Positions 19,287-30,400 are shown, counted from the stretch's first letter. The stretch is 64,000 bases of DNA from Kiritimatiellia bacterium (GCA_027493775.1 JAOSKE010000003.1:457761-521760), one strand, 5' to 3'. The notes: generated by a model from the sequence alone, not told the origin. Numbers and translations: made by a program.

Positions 19287-21041
19287 ACAGCTTTGGAAAT
19301 CTACTCGTTGTGGTTGCCGCGCAACTCGCATTCTATATTCCGTTGCCCATGTGGGCTCTCGCGCGAGTCAACTGGCAGGGTCAAGGCGAGCGACTCTTTG
19401 GCGCGATTGTAGCAGCTCTATGTTCTGCGGCTCTTTGGGGTAGGCTGTGTAATGGACACGGCATCGGCGTCGAAGTTGCTTTCGGCATCTGGGTCGCTCT
19501 CTGGATTGCTATCGGCCTGTTTTTGCGCCGGCGCGGCTCACGCCATACACTTCATCGCCCTGACTGGATATTGGTTGCAATTCTTCTTCTCGCCGCAGTG
19601 GTGCGATTCATTCACCCGCTTCAGACATGGGCGCTCGGGCAGTCAGATTCGTATAGCCATTTGGGGTTTCTCATAAACGTGCTGGAAGATGGAAAAGTCG
19701 CGAACACGGACTATCCACCAGCGTATGCATGGGTCTGCGCGTTTCCTGCATGGCTTTCGCATATCCACCCATACTGGACCGTGCGCTTTGGCGGTGCATT
19801 CTTTGGCGTTGGTCTGGTCCTCGGCGTATTCGCGCTCACCGCTCAAATGAAGAACAGGACCGCGGGACTGACCGCTGCGGCGCTGGTTGCGGGATGCCCC
19901 CTCTTTTATCTCCTCCAAAAAACCGGGGTCGGCAGTTTTGCAAATCAGCTTGGCCTCCTCCTCCTCGTCATAGCCGCACTCTGGGCTTTTGCAACGCGGC
20001 GTTTTGCCTGCTTGATGGCATCGCTCCTGGCGCTCGCGGTTTCCGTGCCCATGATGCTTCTGCACGTCCTGATTTTGCTCGCGCTCTGGATATTTGCTGA
20101 ACGTCGCAGCATTCGCGCGTATCTCAGTTTTTTTGCGCTGCTCATCCTGGTCGGATTGGGAATGCTTTTCGTATCCACCCACCTCCCCGCAGCGCGCGGA
20201 ATGGTCATCGCGGCTCTATTGACCGGGAAGTATTCGCTGGCCGCGCATACAGACGCGAGCTGGCCGAAAGTCCTCCACATTCTGGCGGCAGATTTTTTCT
20301 CGTTCAAGCGAATCGGCTACTGGTCATGGCTCCCAAATTCAGGCGCAATAGCGATCACCAGCGTATTCGCACTGTCGCTCATTGCAGGTATTCGGAAAAA
20401 GACCTTGCCCTGGCGTCAGATCGGATTATGGGGCCTGCTCACCAGCGCAAACGTTCATCTGGGCTGGCTCCAATTTTCAGACTATCAACGTGAAGGCTGG
20501 AGCTTTCTGCTGGCGTTGGCCTGCCTCGGCGGCCTGCTGTTCGAAGCGTTGTGGCAACGGCATTCCACACGCGCATGGCGCATCCCGCTGGGGGCCATCC
20601 TCGCGTCCTCCTGTGTTGCAGGAATTGTATTCCCGCCGACCCACAACATCCTCGCCGGCCCATCGGAGTCCGATGTGGTGAAATATCTCCTTCATCTTAA
20701 TCCGAACGTCACCGTGCTGACCCGAAAAGCATCCGCCTTCCCCGGCGGACAGGGCGATGTTGCACGAACATTGCATCCGCGCGTCATTCATTCGATTACG
20801 GATTTGAAATCCACCAAAGGGGTCCGTCTTCTTCCTGCGCGACCGCCCCACGCTCTCGCCCACAATGCCGCTGGCCATGCGCGTGTTGCAACCGCGCCAG
20901 ATGAGAGTGATGAAGCGCTTTTGCGAAGGCGCAGAGGAGCAGACACAGCAACTTGAAAACGCGCTCGCGGGACACCCCGCAACCATTCAACACATCTCCG
21001 ACTACCTCGACGTGTGGATTTTGGAGACGAACAATAAATGA
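19283..21041 (+). CDS. Large polytopic membrane protein of polysaccharide locus (one frameshift)
   Basis: About 585 residues with ten or more hydrophobic segments; no family is identified with certainty, though the overall look is that of GT-C-type glycosyltransferases such as the GT39/GT83 group. GTG 19283 overlaps the upstream stop (GTGA); ATG 19265 is an alternative. The frame breaks at GGGG 20819-20822: removing one G replaces an arginine/proline-rich tail with GSVFFLRDRPTLSP and a helical end reaching TGA at 21039-21041. That restored stop overlaps the next start by ATGA, strong internal support for the correction. Confidence 0.65.
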
Positions 21042-23308
21042 CCCGCGCTTGGATGATTGGACTTTGGTTATTAACAACGCTGCCGCTTGTAGCGCTTTTG
21101 CTTCATGTACGACTCGCGCTGGCAAACAGGTGGCGCAAAGAACGGTGGGTCGCGCGGATTTTATTTCTAGCGCTCGCGCTGAGCGGATCGGCTTTTCTCT
21201 TGTCGCGCCCGCATGAAAATCTATTTACGGGGCTCGACGACGCAGCCTACCACCACATGGCCACCGCGTTTTCCGACGGCCGGGGCCTGCACGAGACAGA
21301 TACCATACTGGAGCGGGCGCCGAAATCGTTGCGAAAGTATTTTCTATATCGGCTGGGCGGACGCCCCACGAGGGATAGAGCTTTCCAATTTTCGTCGCTC
21401 GCCGCAGCGGATACCCGCCCGTTCTTCGTGCCGACATTGCCTCTGGCGGCAAGCGCCGCAGACTGGCTGTATTCACCGAATCGCTTTGTTCCATTAATAA
21501 GCGCAATCGCGTGGTTGTTGATAGTATCGAGCGCGTTCTGCGCCGGCGGGACTTTGGGATTGTTGGCTGTTTCAGCGCTGGCCCTTGCCACGGCTTGGCC
21601 GGCTTGGTTCTTGCGCGGATTCTACGCGGAAGGCGCCGGAGCGATTTTAGTCGCCAGCGTGATCGGCGCGACGGCCTTGCGCCCGATGCGCGGAGTGACG
21701 GCGGGTGCCGCAGCGATTTTGCTCGGCCTTGCAGTCAGCTATCACCCCACCCTTGCCGTCCTTGCAATTCCCGCCCTTCTAATACTCGCCCTTGAGCATC
21801 GAGACATCAGGGCGTTGCCCGGGATCGCCATCGGCTTTCTACTCGGAGTATTTCCGTTTTGGGCAATTACGCGCTGGATTTGCCAGCCGTATGGCGATTG
21901 GACGCACTGGCATTCAATCAAGGCCATTGCGCTTGCGGCGCCGGAACACAGGGCAATCATGCTGGCGCTGCTTGTGGCGCTTGCGCTCGGACTTATCGGT
22001 TTATCTTTTGGCTTTTCGCGCAAAATTCGAGCAGTTGTGAAGAAACTGGATCGCGCGCTCACCCCTTGGGGCTGGGCAGGCGCCGTCGCCGCGCCGTGGT
22101 TGCTCCTTGCCCTCTATTCTGGACGCACGGGATCGCTCCTCAGAAGCGCCGCGACGGCAACGTGGAGCGGGATTGGATGGCCCGCGCTGCTGCTGTATCT
22201 CGCCGCAGCAGCCGGAATTTTTCTTCGATCCCGCCCGATACGAGAGCGGGTCTGGCTTCTCGTTCTCTCGTGGAGCAGCTTGATTTTCTTCCTTATTCAA
22301 GGCGTTGAAGTCCAGGTCGGACTCTGGAGCCATCGCCGCTTCCTCCCGCTCGTCCTCGCGGGTATCGCCTTGTTCGCCGCGCCTCTTTCGGCATTATTCG
22401 ATACCATGGCACAACGAAAACGAGCGCCCACCATCGTGTTTGCGCTCGGTCTAGCCATCGCCGGACTATGGAATCTCGCGCATTGGCCCAGCGCCTATTC
22501 AACCATTAATGAGCGTGGGGCAACCGCGTGGACAGAACGGATTGCACAACAAATCGGCACAAATCGGCTGGTCGTTTTCGATTACTTTCCCCACAGCGTC
22601 CCCTACGCGGCAACGTTGAAACATCGCGTTTTGGGCTTGGGTGAGGCGGTGCGCAATGACTGGCCGGACGTGGCAACATGGCTCATAGGCGTCGCGCAAA
22701 CACAGGAGGTGTGGATTGTAAGTTCATGGTCGGCGACGGCGATGGAACAGGGTATGCAACTGGTTCCGCTCTTTTCTGCGACGGGGGTTTTTCCGACTGT
22801 CAAATCAAAATCATTTTTTCCCGCTACGCTTGATTCTAAAACAATCGTCAATCATTTTGCACACGCTATGCCGTTGAAGCCCGGCGATGAGGCGTTTCAA
22901 AACAAGATTCTCGACGGCGGGCCCATCGGCCTGCGTGGGTCGTGGGGAAGAACTCGCGATGACTCAACCTGGACGCGCGAAGGCAGTGGAATCATCGGCC
23001 CGATTCCCGAAAAAGGAGCATCTGTAGAGCTGGAAATCGAGGCGTACTGGGACGCCCCCACCCCCGACTGGCCCGAACAAACTCTTCTCGTAACGCCGCC
23101 CTGGGGCGGTGAACCGCTGCGCCTCACAGCAGTCGAACAAATGCGCACGCTGAAGGGCCAGCTCACGCGGCCAGCGAATGACGCTGATCGCGCTGCAACC
23201 GGAATCTATTCGTTCAACGTAGCGCACCCGTACAATCCCGCAGAATATGGTATTCGCGGATACGACTCGGACCTTGGCGTAGTGATTCGAAGAATTAACA
23301 TTCGCTAA
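21038..23308 (+). CDS. Large polytopic membrane protein, GT-C-like
   Basis: A 756-residue protein. The first 480 or so residues hold about twelve hydrophobic segments with an acidic pair in the first outside loop (FTGLDDAAYHHMA), the position of the DD/ED metal site in GT-C lipid-linked-sugar transferases. The remaining 270 residues are soluble and presumably outside the cytoplasm. It is paired with the similarly built gene upstream, and the two may act together in lipid-linked transfer or late modification of the polymer (inference). Last gene of the plus-strand cluster; a pseudopilin gene converges on it. Confidence 0.62.
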   Translation: MTRAWMIGLWLLTTLPLVALLLHVRLALANRWRKERWVARILFLALALSGSAFLLSRPHENLFTGLDDAAYHHMATAFSDGRGLHETDTILERAPKSLRKYFLYRLGGRPTRDRAFQFSSLAAADTRPFFVPTLPLAASAADWLYSPNRFVPLISAIAWLLIVSSAFCAGGTLGLLAVSALALATAWPAWFLRGFYAEGAGAILVASVIGATALRPMRGVTAGAAAILLGLAVSYHPTLAVLAIPALLILALEHRDIRALPGIAIGFLLGVFPFWAITRWICQPYGDWTHWHSIKAIALAAPEHRAIMLALLVALALGLIGLSFGFSRKIRAVVKKLDRALTPWGWAGAVAAPWLLLALYSGRTGSLLRSAATATWSGIGWPALLLYLAAAAGIFLRSRPIRERVWLLVLSWSSLIFFLIQGVEVQVGLWSHRRFLPLVLAGIALFAAPLSALFDTMAQRKRAPTIVFALGLAIAGLWNLAHWPSAYSTINERGATAWTERIAQQIGTNRLVVFDYFPHSVPYAATLKHRVLGLGEAVRNDWPDVATWLIGVAQTQEVWIVSSWSATAMEQGMQLVPLFSATGVFPTVKSKSFFPATLDSKTIVNHFAHAMPLKPGDEAFQNKILDGGPIGLRGSWGRTRDDSTWTREGSGIIGPIPEKGASVELEIEAYWDAPTPDWPEQTLLVTPPWGGEPLRLTAVEQMRTLKGQLTRPANDADRAATGIYSFNVAHPYNPAEYGIRGYDSDLGVVIRRINIR

Positions 23309-23328
23309 GCGCTATTGCCTCAATAGGG

Positions 23329-24027
23329 TCAATCAACGCTGTTGATGATCTTCGTGTTCACGAGGTTCGTGAAAATGGCATTCGCCGCATCGGCGTTATC
23401 TATCGGAGAAACGTGGCCATCGAGGTAAAGCACGTTCCGATAATTTGCGCCGTGATTATCTGCCTCCTTAATCTTCGGCATATTTCCACCCTGTAAAGAT
23501 CCGTTCTCTCGTTCATTAGATTCATCGGTCAACACAGGGGCGACAGAAAACCGCTCTTGTGAAGTCAACAGGTTGAACCCGGCGATATACATATAGCTGC
23601 AGTTCCCTAGCGATTGGAATCTCTTGATATCCTTGGAAACAGTGACCGGCGTGTTATTCGCAGGACCATCCACCTTGTCGCTCGGACAAACAAATATGGA
23701 AAGATCCCGCACATACCCATTCGTCCCATCGCCATAAAGGTTCGTCACCGCATAGGTAAAACTCATCTGACTCGCAAGCGCCCCTTTGTTTTTGGCCAAG
23801 TCATCGCGAATAGACATATAGCACCACGGCAAATATCCATCGTTATCCTGTGCAAAGGTATTAAAAATCACGCCCAACTGTTGAAGCTGCGCAGCGCATC
23901 GCGCACGGCGGCCCTTTTCCAACCCTTTCGCTACCGCCGGAACCAATAGACCGGCCAACAGCGCGATGATTGCAATGACAACAAGTAATTCTATCAGCGT
24001 AAAACCGCGCATTTTAACAGTGTTCAT
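23329..24027 (-). CDS. Type II/IV pseudopilin-like protein with prepilin leader
   Basis: A 232-residue secreted protein. The N-terminal class III leader [15 protein letters not shown] has the glycine before the cleavage site and the Glu at +5, so it is processed by prepilin peptidase. The hydrophobic helix is followed by [19 protein letters not shown], typical of the pseudopilins abundant in Planctomycetes, Verrucomicrobia and Lentisphaerae. The C-terminus has [15 protein letters not shown], close to the H-X9-DG signature of that group (here ten residues between). It lies 12 bases downstream of the large secreted protein gene on the same strand and may share its mRNA. Confidence 0.85.
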   Translation of the reverse strand: MNTVKMRGFTLIELLVVIAIIALLAGLLVPAVAKGLEKGRRARCAAQLQQLGVIFNTFAQDNDGYLPWCYMSIRDDLAKNKGALASQMSFTYAVTNLYGDGTNGYVRDLSIFVCPSDKVDGPANNTPVTVSKDIKRFQSLGNCSYMYIAGFNLLTSQERFSVAPVLTDESNERENGSLQGGNMPKIKEADNHGANYRNVLYLDGHVSPIDNADAANAIFTNLVNTKIINSVD

Positions 24028-24039
24028 TTTGGCCTCGTC

Positions 24040-26992
24040 TTAAGGATATGGATACGGGTCAAGAAATACGCGGTACTGGCGACCGCCGTTGCCATGATTT
24101 CCTTCGCTGTCCCATACGTTCCCGCCAGCATTTCGAAACACAAAGTTAACGCTAAGCGCTGCATTGGTATCAACCGTGACATCTAGCGACCAAAGGGTTC
24201 CGCCTTCACTCGTCATCTCTAAATCCTCCGACCCAAACCAGCCCTCATCAAAGCCCAGATGCGCATAGACTGCCGTCGCGGTCTCCAACGGCCCACCGGC
24301 CGCATCATACGTGACGGTTAATACTTCACCACTTTCCGGCCGCGCGGGTGTCCACGTCGCGCGCCCTTCGCCTTTATAGGCGCGAACGTTATCACCGGCC
24401 TCCCAATCGCCAGCTACAGAGCGAGCCTTGAATTCTACAAACGCAGGAGTGGAACCGGTTAATTCCAAGTCGTAGTACCACGCGCCATCTCCCGCAAAAG
24501 TCATGGGCTTGCCCGTGCCCCATCCGTTCCAGTCACCCGTCAACCCCACATCGCGCGCTCCGGCTAGGGCGCGACCGTGCTGGCGATACCACACGCGCAA
24601 TGTGCCGCCTTCGGCAGGAAGCGGATTTGGTTCGAAGTACATGCCAATGGGTGCTTTCGCGGGCCCCGCAAACGCCGCGTACATCTCGCTCTCTGCATTC
24701 GCGTTCTTAACCACGGCGGTCCAATTACCACTGCTGCCTGTAGTCACACGCGTGCCGAAGTCCATCCAGCCCTGTGCAAGGTTTGTGCTAATCCATAAAC
24801 CGTGTTGCAGTTCCGAAGGCATATTTTCAAACGAAACCTGAACCTGTCTGTTCGGCAGCGGCACGGGCACACTCATCGTCGGACTGTTTGACGGAGGCGG
24901 CAATGGCAATCCGTCGTTCGCCCAGACAAATGGCGACAACACAACATTGGTTCCCGCAGTGTCTTCAATATAAAGCTCAATATCTGAATCCGGGCTCTCC
25001 AGATAATTGCCATCGTTTTTAACAACATAGAATTTATAGATCATGCTGCGCGGGGTGCGCGCATCTTCCCAAAACATCCCTATATAAGGGAGGGTGGATA
25101 ATGAGCCCCCCACAAGCGAACCGTCCCCTCCGAGTTCCATCTCTTGATCTTTGCCATCGTCCGTCAACGCCCACATCCGGGAATAAATCCCATCACCGGC
25201 AACTTCATCCCCGAGGGTTCCATCATCAAACAATTCAAGTCCACCAATGTCCCACCCCACGTTATTGTCACCGGCCCAATCGGCTTCGCCCGCGTCCGAA
25301 TAGTTAAATCCGCGCAGCGGATCCGTACCCTGAATCAAGACCCGATCAACAGAGCGCAGGTCGCGTGAAGACAAATCGAGTTGGAACAAGACCGTGATTC
25401 TTTCCCGAACACCGGCATCGCCGCGATAAGGGTCGAGATAAAGGTCGTTATACCCTTCGTTTGCCGGATCACGCCACGGACCTGCCGCAGCACCGAGGTA
25501 GTCCGTAACTACGATGGATGCGACATCGGTCGGCAGTGTCAGTTTGCGCGTGGCGTTCGCATAGTCTTGCAAACGCACCGCTTCATAGTTGTTTGTGCCG
25601 GTGTTGCTCAGTTGGGCGCTGTATTTGTAGTTCAGTTTCGGCGCGGTGCCGGGAGGGAAAACAACATCGAGCGCATAGAGCGATCCGCCGATCGGCAGCA
25701 GTTGGTTGTAGGTGGACGGCGGATAACCAAACTCCAGCGGGAACGAACCGCCATTCACAAAAAAAGTTTGTTGCGCCAGGGCTGAGTCCCATTCCTGACG
25801 CGGTATCCAAAACGAAACGAACAGTCAGTGAGTTGGTCAATCCCCCTTCGACGGGATTCAGACAGAACGAAGCCATGCGTGTGTTGCCGACAAGGTCCTC
25901 GACGCCGGTAATCGAAATCATAACTGACGCGCCTGCGCCCGGCAGATCATTCGTCAACTCGAGTTGAACCAGTGCGTCGCCGACGAGCGTCGCGCTGCTT
26001 GGCGCACTGCCCGCGACCGACCAAGCATTCTCATCAACAACCGAAGCCTCTTCAACCGGCTCGCTGAAGTACACAAAAACTGAGCGGGCGTCAGCAGCGC
26101 CAACTGCTGCGCGGATATACGGCGCGTTGACATCGCCGTCTTCGACATCGGGAAGACCGTCGTTGTCCGCATCCACATCAACATCCAAATAGGTGTCGGT
26201 GATCAGAAGACCCGCGTCCCAGGAAGCATTCGGACTGACCTGCTCGGGGATGGCATCGTTCGAGCTGTAGGAAAGGCCGGGGTTGTCATTGTGGATGTTT
26301 GCGAACAGACGCAATTTTGCGCCGCGCGGCACAACTTCGCCCGGCTGCACAGTTCCAAAACGCTCTGCTGCGGTGCCGGATTGAGGATACAAGATACTCC
26401 ACGCGATCTTCGCTTCGATCCCTTTGAGTTCGCAATCCGTCTCGTCTGCTTGGACCGCCATATCCACAGCACGGCCTACCGGCACGGAGCCATTCCCTTC
26501 ATCGAACAAGATGGCGACGTTGTTGCTGGAAGGCGTGTCCACGCCGTCGTAAAGGATTTGAACAATGTTGTTGTAGAACCCCTCGGTCGCGAACTGATAA
26601 TCCAGGCCGAAGGGAATTGCATTCGTCGCATCGGACGCCTGCCACCCAACGTCATTGTATTGAATATAGGCAGGGTCAACGCCGCTCCAGTTCGTTGTCG
26701 TCGTTGCGCCGGTGCCCGCGTCGGGGTCCACGTCCAGCATCACAACAAGCTTGTTGTCCGCCTCCGCTCCTTGCAGTGCGATATACAAATAGGTCTCGTC
26801 CCACGTCACATGGAGATTGGAAATGAAATTCCCCGGCCCGAACGCGCCGCCGCCACCGGTGTACGCAGCCTGCGGATCGCCGGCATCGTACTCAAGCGGA
26901 CGTCCGTCCAGCGTTGGGGTGTTGGGGGGCGTCGCGAAAACGGACGCTGCAAAAGTCACGCCACAAAGGACTCCAAGAATTTTACGCCACAT
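24040..26992 (-). CDS. Large secreted protein with Ca-binding repeat and starch-binding-like C-terminus (one frameshift)
   Basis: About 984 residues once joined. There is a signal peptide (GVLCGVTFAASVFATPP). An N-terminal beta-rich region (FISNLHVTWDETYLYIALQG) resembles carbohydrate-binding CBM9/DOMON-like modules, followed by a calcium-binding thrombospondin type 3-like motif (DVDADNDGLPDVEDGD). Two CBM20/CBM25-like modules lie at the end (GDWNGWGTGKPMTF; then SVNFVFRNAGGNVWDSEGN). The frames join at a run of seven A at 25759-25765: the first ends ATNFFCEW, the corrected frame reads NFFVNGGSFPLEFGYPP. Probably a surface or secreted glycan-binding protein; no catalytic motif was seen. Confidence 0.7.
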
Positions 26993-27158
26993 ACCTACCT
27001 CATCCGGATTGATTAAAATTCGAGAGTGGGAAAACGCTCAACCATGGAGACGAAGCGTAGCAGTGCGTCCGACATTAATCACGCACAAAAAAACGCGCGT
27101 TTGATTTTGACAACCCACCTGCGCAATTCCATAGTGCCGGGGTATTTGTTTCGCATTC

Positions 27159-27374
27159 ATGGTAGATCACTGTCATAGCGATTCCGAAGATCCACTTGAG
27201 GATCAGTGGTTCAAAGACACGCTCATCGTCAAGCAATGGGAACGGATGAAACACGAAATCCTGCTCCACAAGTGGTACGAGAGCGAGCGCGCCGGGCACG
27301 ACATCGGATGGGATCGCGCCGCGCTGGACTGGATGCTCCGCTTCAACAGGCGCAAGCCCTCTTCCACCACCTGA
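27159..27374 (+). CDS. Small conserved-looking protein upstream of the DciA-like gene
   Basis: Seventy-one residues, not recognised. The middle part reads WERMKHEILLHKWYESERAG and then DIGWDRAALDWMLRF, an amphipathic helical pattern. I have an impression of similar short proteins in PVC genomes but cannot verify it. It ends eight bases before the start of the DUF721 gene and is probably cotranscribed with it. Upstream, 27000-27158 is AT-richer than its surroundings and presumably holds the promoter. Confidence 0.5.
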   Translation: MVDHCHSDSEDPLEDQWFKDTLIVKQWERMKHEILLHKWYESERAGHDIGWDRAALDWMLRFNRRKPSSTT

Positions 27375-27382
27375 GCCTTTGT

Positions 27383-27805
27383 ATGGCTTACAGTCGTCGC
27401 CGCAAGCCCAACGCTGGACGATGGGAACTCGAACGCGAACGCTATCAGCTCCCCGCCGACCTCCCGCCTCCGACAGAGGGCAATGTCAAGGCAGCGGGTG
27501 AACTCGCGGCAAAACTCCTCGAAAAAATCGGACTCAAAGAAAAGCTCTGGGAGCAACAACTGCTTGACGGCTGGGTGGAAACCGTCGGAGACGCCATTGC
27601 GCGCCGTGCGCGGCCCGGCCAGGTATTCCGGGGAGTTTTAACCATCTACGTCAGCAACGCCGCCTGGCTCAACGAGCTTTCCCGCTACGGCAAACCGGAG
27701 ATGCTCGCGAAGCTGCAATCCAAGTTCGGCGCAAAACAAATCACCGACCTCCGCTTTCAGCCCGACCCCGACCTCCCCACCGCCCCGCCCCAACGCAAGA
27801 AGTGA
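27383..27805 (+). CDS. DUF721/DciA-family protein
   Basis: A 140-residue protein with the DUF721 domain over residues 45-140 (WVETVGDAIARRARPGQVFRG, LTIYVSNAAWLNELSRY). DciA proteins bind the replicative helicase DnaB and help load it, the ancestral alternative to DnaC/DnaI. Identification is by pattern only. ATG 27383 is used; the upstream open frame from 27206 covers the preceding small gene in a different frame. The C-terminal tail is proline- and lysine-rich. Confidence 0.72.
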   Translation: MAYSRRRKPNAGRWELERERYQLPADLPPPTEGNVKAAGELAAKLLEKIGLKEKLWEQQLLDGWVETVGDAIARRARPGQVFRGVLTIYVSNAAWLNELSRYGKPEMLAKLQSKFGAKQITDLRFQPDPDLPTAPPQRKK

Positions 27806-27872
27806 TCCAAAAGTTCGGCGCGGCGCGAGATCGGGTTGTCACTCAAGAACCATTCCGCTAGTTTGCCCTCAG

Positions 27873-27949
27873 GCCCCGGTAGCTCAGTTGGACAGAGCAG
27901 CGGTTTCCTAAACCGAAGGTCGCGCGTTCAAGTCGCGCTCGGGGCACCA
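27873..27949 (+). tRNA. tRNA-Arg (anticodon CCT)
   Basis: A complete cloverleaf. The acceptor GCCCCGG pairs with the 3' strand ending before discriminator A and an encoded CCA at 27947-27949. The D-arm is AGCTCAGTTGGACAGAGC; the anticodon loop TTTCCTAAA gives CCT; the T-arm contains GTTCAAGTC. It decodes AGG codons. It lies 67 bases downstream of the DciA-like gene. Confidence 0.95.
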
Positions 27950-28126
27950 CCCACTCAATGACCTTTCCGGATTTCCGACATGGCGCCGTCCAGCGTGAAA
28001 AGAATGCGAATGCTGTGACGAAAGGAAAACGGGGAAACAAAAGATTTATTACCCTGCGGCTTTCTTCGCTTCTTGTCCGCAGGCGCGGAGATCGCTACTG
28101 TTGGCTGCTTGTTGAAAGGTCCTGCT

Positions 28127-28726
28127 ATGAAATTCTTGCGCATTGGCCTGTTGGCCGCCAGCCTAACCACTCTCGCGATGATTCACCTCGCGTGCGAAGT
28201 GGATTCGTCCAATACGTTCTCCCGAGATGTCGCAGCGGATTTCAGCGGTCACTACACGGGCTGCGATGGCGGGGCGATTGTGTATGGAATCAGCGGAAAT
28301 TCGATCAGCTCGCTGAATCTACGCCAGTCGGGAGACTCATTGGAGGCGATTGATAGCAACGGCGGCATCTGGCGCGGAACTTTGGGCGAGGTGCAAAACA
28401 ATCGCTCTTCGTTCGATATGAAAGGCGCCACAACAGCAGGCGCGGAGGCGTGGTTCTCCGGCACGATCAGCACGGATGGATCAAAGGGCAGAATGTCCGG
28501 CACCTTCATCGAAGGCGATCGCTACCGTCCGTTTTGTGCCGAGGCCAACGACGTAACGCCACCATCTCCTCCACCGGATAACGGCGGTTCCTCAACCAAC
28601 AATCATGGGGGCGCGACGAACACCAACTCATCTTCAGCCAGCATCATCTTGCCGACAAGTGCGGCGGGCAACATTGCAAACGGTTACGCGAAAATAATTC
28701 AGCGGCTTCTTGAGCCTGCAAGCTAA
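28127..28726 (+). CDS. Secreted or lipid-anchored hypothetical protein
   Basis: A 199-residue protein with an N-terminal hydrophobic leader (GLLAASLTTLAMIHLAC). The cysteine could be a lipobox, though the -3 position is His, so an ordinary signal peptide is also possible. The middle 90 residues look beta-rich, and the C-terminal third is a low-complexity linker rich in Pro, Asn, Ser and Gly, typical of exported proteins. ATG 28127 is preceded by GAAAGGT; a longer frame from 28073 would bury the leader. Function unknown. Confidence 0.55.
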   Translation: MKFLRIGLLAASLTTLAMIHLACEVDSSNTFSRDVAADFSGHYTGCDGGAIVYGISGNSISSLNLRQSGDSLEAIDSNGGIWRGTLGEVQNNRSSFDMKGATTAGAEAWFSGTISTDGSKGRMSGTFIEGDRYRPFCAEANDVTPPSPPPDNGGSSTNNHGGATNTNSSSASIILPTSAAGNIANGYAKIIQRLLEPAS

Positions 28727-28741
28727 GAATCGCAACGCAAA

Positions 28742-29428
28742 TTATTGCGCGGGCAAGACACCCTCGGAGACAAGCTTCGCGTCCATCTCGGGCGTGAGTG
28801 GAATCGGCAGCGGCGGCAACCCCTGCCGAATGACTTCCATCTGATATTCCTGCAAGTGCTTTGTTAATTCTTCGCCGGTATATTTCGGTTTCGGCGGCTC
28901 AACCGGCGTCGGCGGCGGTTGCGCGGCGCGCGCACGGCGGCGCTCCTCCCACGTTGGGCGGGCGGGTCCGGTGTTCGCGCCTGCACTCGAGCGAGGCGAC
29001 GCGCCCGGCGCAATTGCCTGCACATCGCCCGTGGCGAATTTGATCAGCGCCATTTCATCGCCCTGCTTTAGCACCGCCTCTTCATCCGCCCAATTTGCCG
29101 TCACCACCTCAATACCATCCTGCGATTCTCCGGCTGCCATCATGTAGCTCTTGCCGGAACGGGTGTCCACAAAACCGACCTTGATCGAGCCGTCGTCCAT
29201 TTCAATGATGGTGGATAGTTTCAAGTTTTTCGCAAATGAATCAGGTGCCGGCTGGACAATCGTCGCCGTCATATCCTGTGCCGCCGCGGCGCCAAAGGGT
29301 TTGCGGTCGAGAATCACCTGGTAGCGCTCGAACGGAAGCGGATCGGTCGCGGACTGCGCGACATCGGCAAATGTCGGAATCAGACCCACGCCGACACACA
29401 GAAGAAAAGCTGACCGCAACTGGCTCAT
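28742..29428 (-). CDS. Exported hypothetical protein
   Basis: About 228 residues with a signal peptide (LRSAFLLCVGVGLIPTFA). After it comes PFERYQVILDRKPFG, which resembles the N-terminal part of periplasmic type II secretion or pilus accessory proteins (a weak impression). The central part is beta-rich (MDDGSIKVGFVDTRSGKSYMMAAG), then a Pro-rich linker and a helical end. The start 29428 is preferred over 29530 because the longer frame overlaps the divergent RNA methyltransferase gene and hides the signal peptide. Pathway unknown. Confidence 0.5.
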   Translation of the reverse strand: MSQLRSAFLLCVGVGLIPTFADVAQSATDPLPFERYQVILDRKPFGAAAAQDMTATIVQPAPDSFAKNLKLSTIIEMDDGSIKVGFVDTRSGKSYMMAAGESQDGIEVVTANWADEEAVLKQGDEMALIKFATGDVQAIAPGASPRSSAGANTGPARPTWEERRRARAAQPPPTPVEPPKPKYTGEELTKHLQEYQMEVIRQGLPPLPIPLTPEMDAKLVSEGVLPAQ

Positions 29429-29500
29429 CTGTTGACTAAATACCACACCTCCGGCCATCATCCAAGTTTTCCGTAAAACCACTCTTAAACGCCCCTCCCC

Positions 29501-30310
29501 ATGTGCGCCACACCGATTACAAGTCTGCAAAATCCCCGACTAAAAGACGTTGTCCGCCTGCAAAAACGCCCTTACCGCGACGAACGCGGGGTCATTGTTG
29601 TCGAAGGCTATCGGGAAGTGAAGCGAATGCTGGATAATGATCGCAAACCCAGCGCACTGTTTTTCGCGCCCTCATTTTATCAGGGTGAGAACGAGCCTGA
29701 ACTTGTGCGCCGTTGCGCCGAGGCCGGGGCGGAATTGTTTGAATGCTCTGCAGAGGCATTCCAAAAAATTGCCTATCGTGATCGCCCGGAAGGACTGATT
29801 GCGATCACCCAACAGATTCACCACACCCTCGCCGAACTCGACGTACCGGAGCGCCCCCTCCTCCTCGTTGCGGAGGCAATTGAAAAACCGGGAAACCTTG
29901 GATCACTTCTACGCTCGGCCGACGCGGCGGGAGTCAATGCCGTCATCGTATGCGACAAATGTACGGACGTTCACAACCCCAACGTCGTGCGCTCAAGCAT
30001 CGGCACACTTTTCAGCGTACCCGTTGTCGAAGCCACGTCGGAAGAAGCCCTCGCATGGCTCCGCGAACGGAATATCAACGTCCTCGCCGCCACGCCCCAC
30101 GCGGAGAAAGAATACACCGAGTGCGATATGACCCAGGGCATTGCCCTCGTTGTTGGAACAGAAAAATTTGGACTCAGTTCAAAGTGGATGAGCGAAGCCA
30201 ACGAGCGCGTCCGCATCCCCATGCTCGGCCAAATAGACTCCCTCAACGTCGCCGCCGCGACGACGCTCCTTCTCTACGAAGCCGTCCGCCAACGAAGGTT
30301 AAACAAATAA
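29501..30310 (+). CDS. TrmH/SpoU-family RNA 2'-O-methyltransferase
   Basis: A 269-residue SPOUT-superfamily enzyme that methylates ribose in tRNA or rRNA using SAM. An N-terminal substrate-binding part (SLQNPRLKDVVRLQKRPYRD, IVVEGYREVKRML) is followed by the knotted catalytic domain: motif 1 EAIEKPGNLGSLLRSADAAG, motif 2 ALVVGTEKFGLS, and motif 3 RIPMLGQIDSLNVAAAT. The size and order are normal for the group including RlmB and TsnR-like enzymes; the target base cannot be assigned. Confidence 0.88.
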   Translation: MCATPITSLQNPRLKDVVRLQKRPYRDERGVIVVEGYREVKRMLDNDRKPSALFFAPSFYQGENEPELVRRCAEAGAELFECSAEAFQKIAYRDRPEGLIAITQQIHHTLAELDVPERPLLLVAEAIEKPGNLGSLLRSADAAGVNAVIVCDKCTDVHNPNVVRSSIGTLFSVPVVEATSEEALAWLRERNINVLAATPHAEKEYTECDMTQGIALVVGTEKFGLSSKWMSEANERVRIPMLGQIDSLNVAAATTLLLYEAVRQRRLNK

Positions 30311-30353
30311 ATCGCAAACATAACCCCGCGGAATTAAGGGCGCGGGCCAAAAT

Positions 30354-30400
30354 TTCCAAGGGTTGGAAGTCTTGTCCGAAAGGACTTCCAAGGGTTGGAA
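30354..30400. repeat. Two copies of a 15-base palindrome TTCCAAGGGTTGGAA
   Basis: The copies are at 30354-30368 and 30386-30400, in the 176-base gap between the RNA methyltransferase gene and the next coding region. Each has six-base inverted arms around a three-base centre. The same sequence recurs at 33.4 kb and 43.2 kb, always between genes. Confidence 0.8.
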
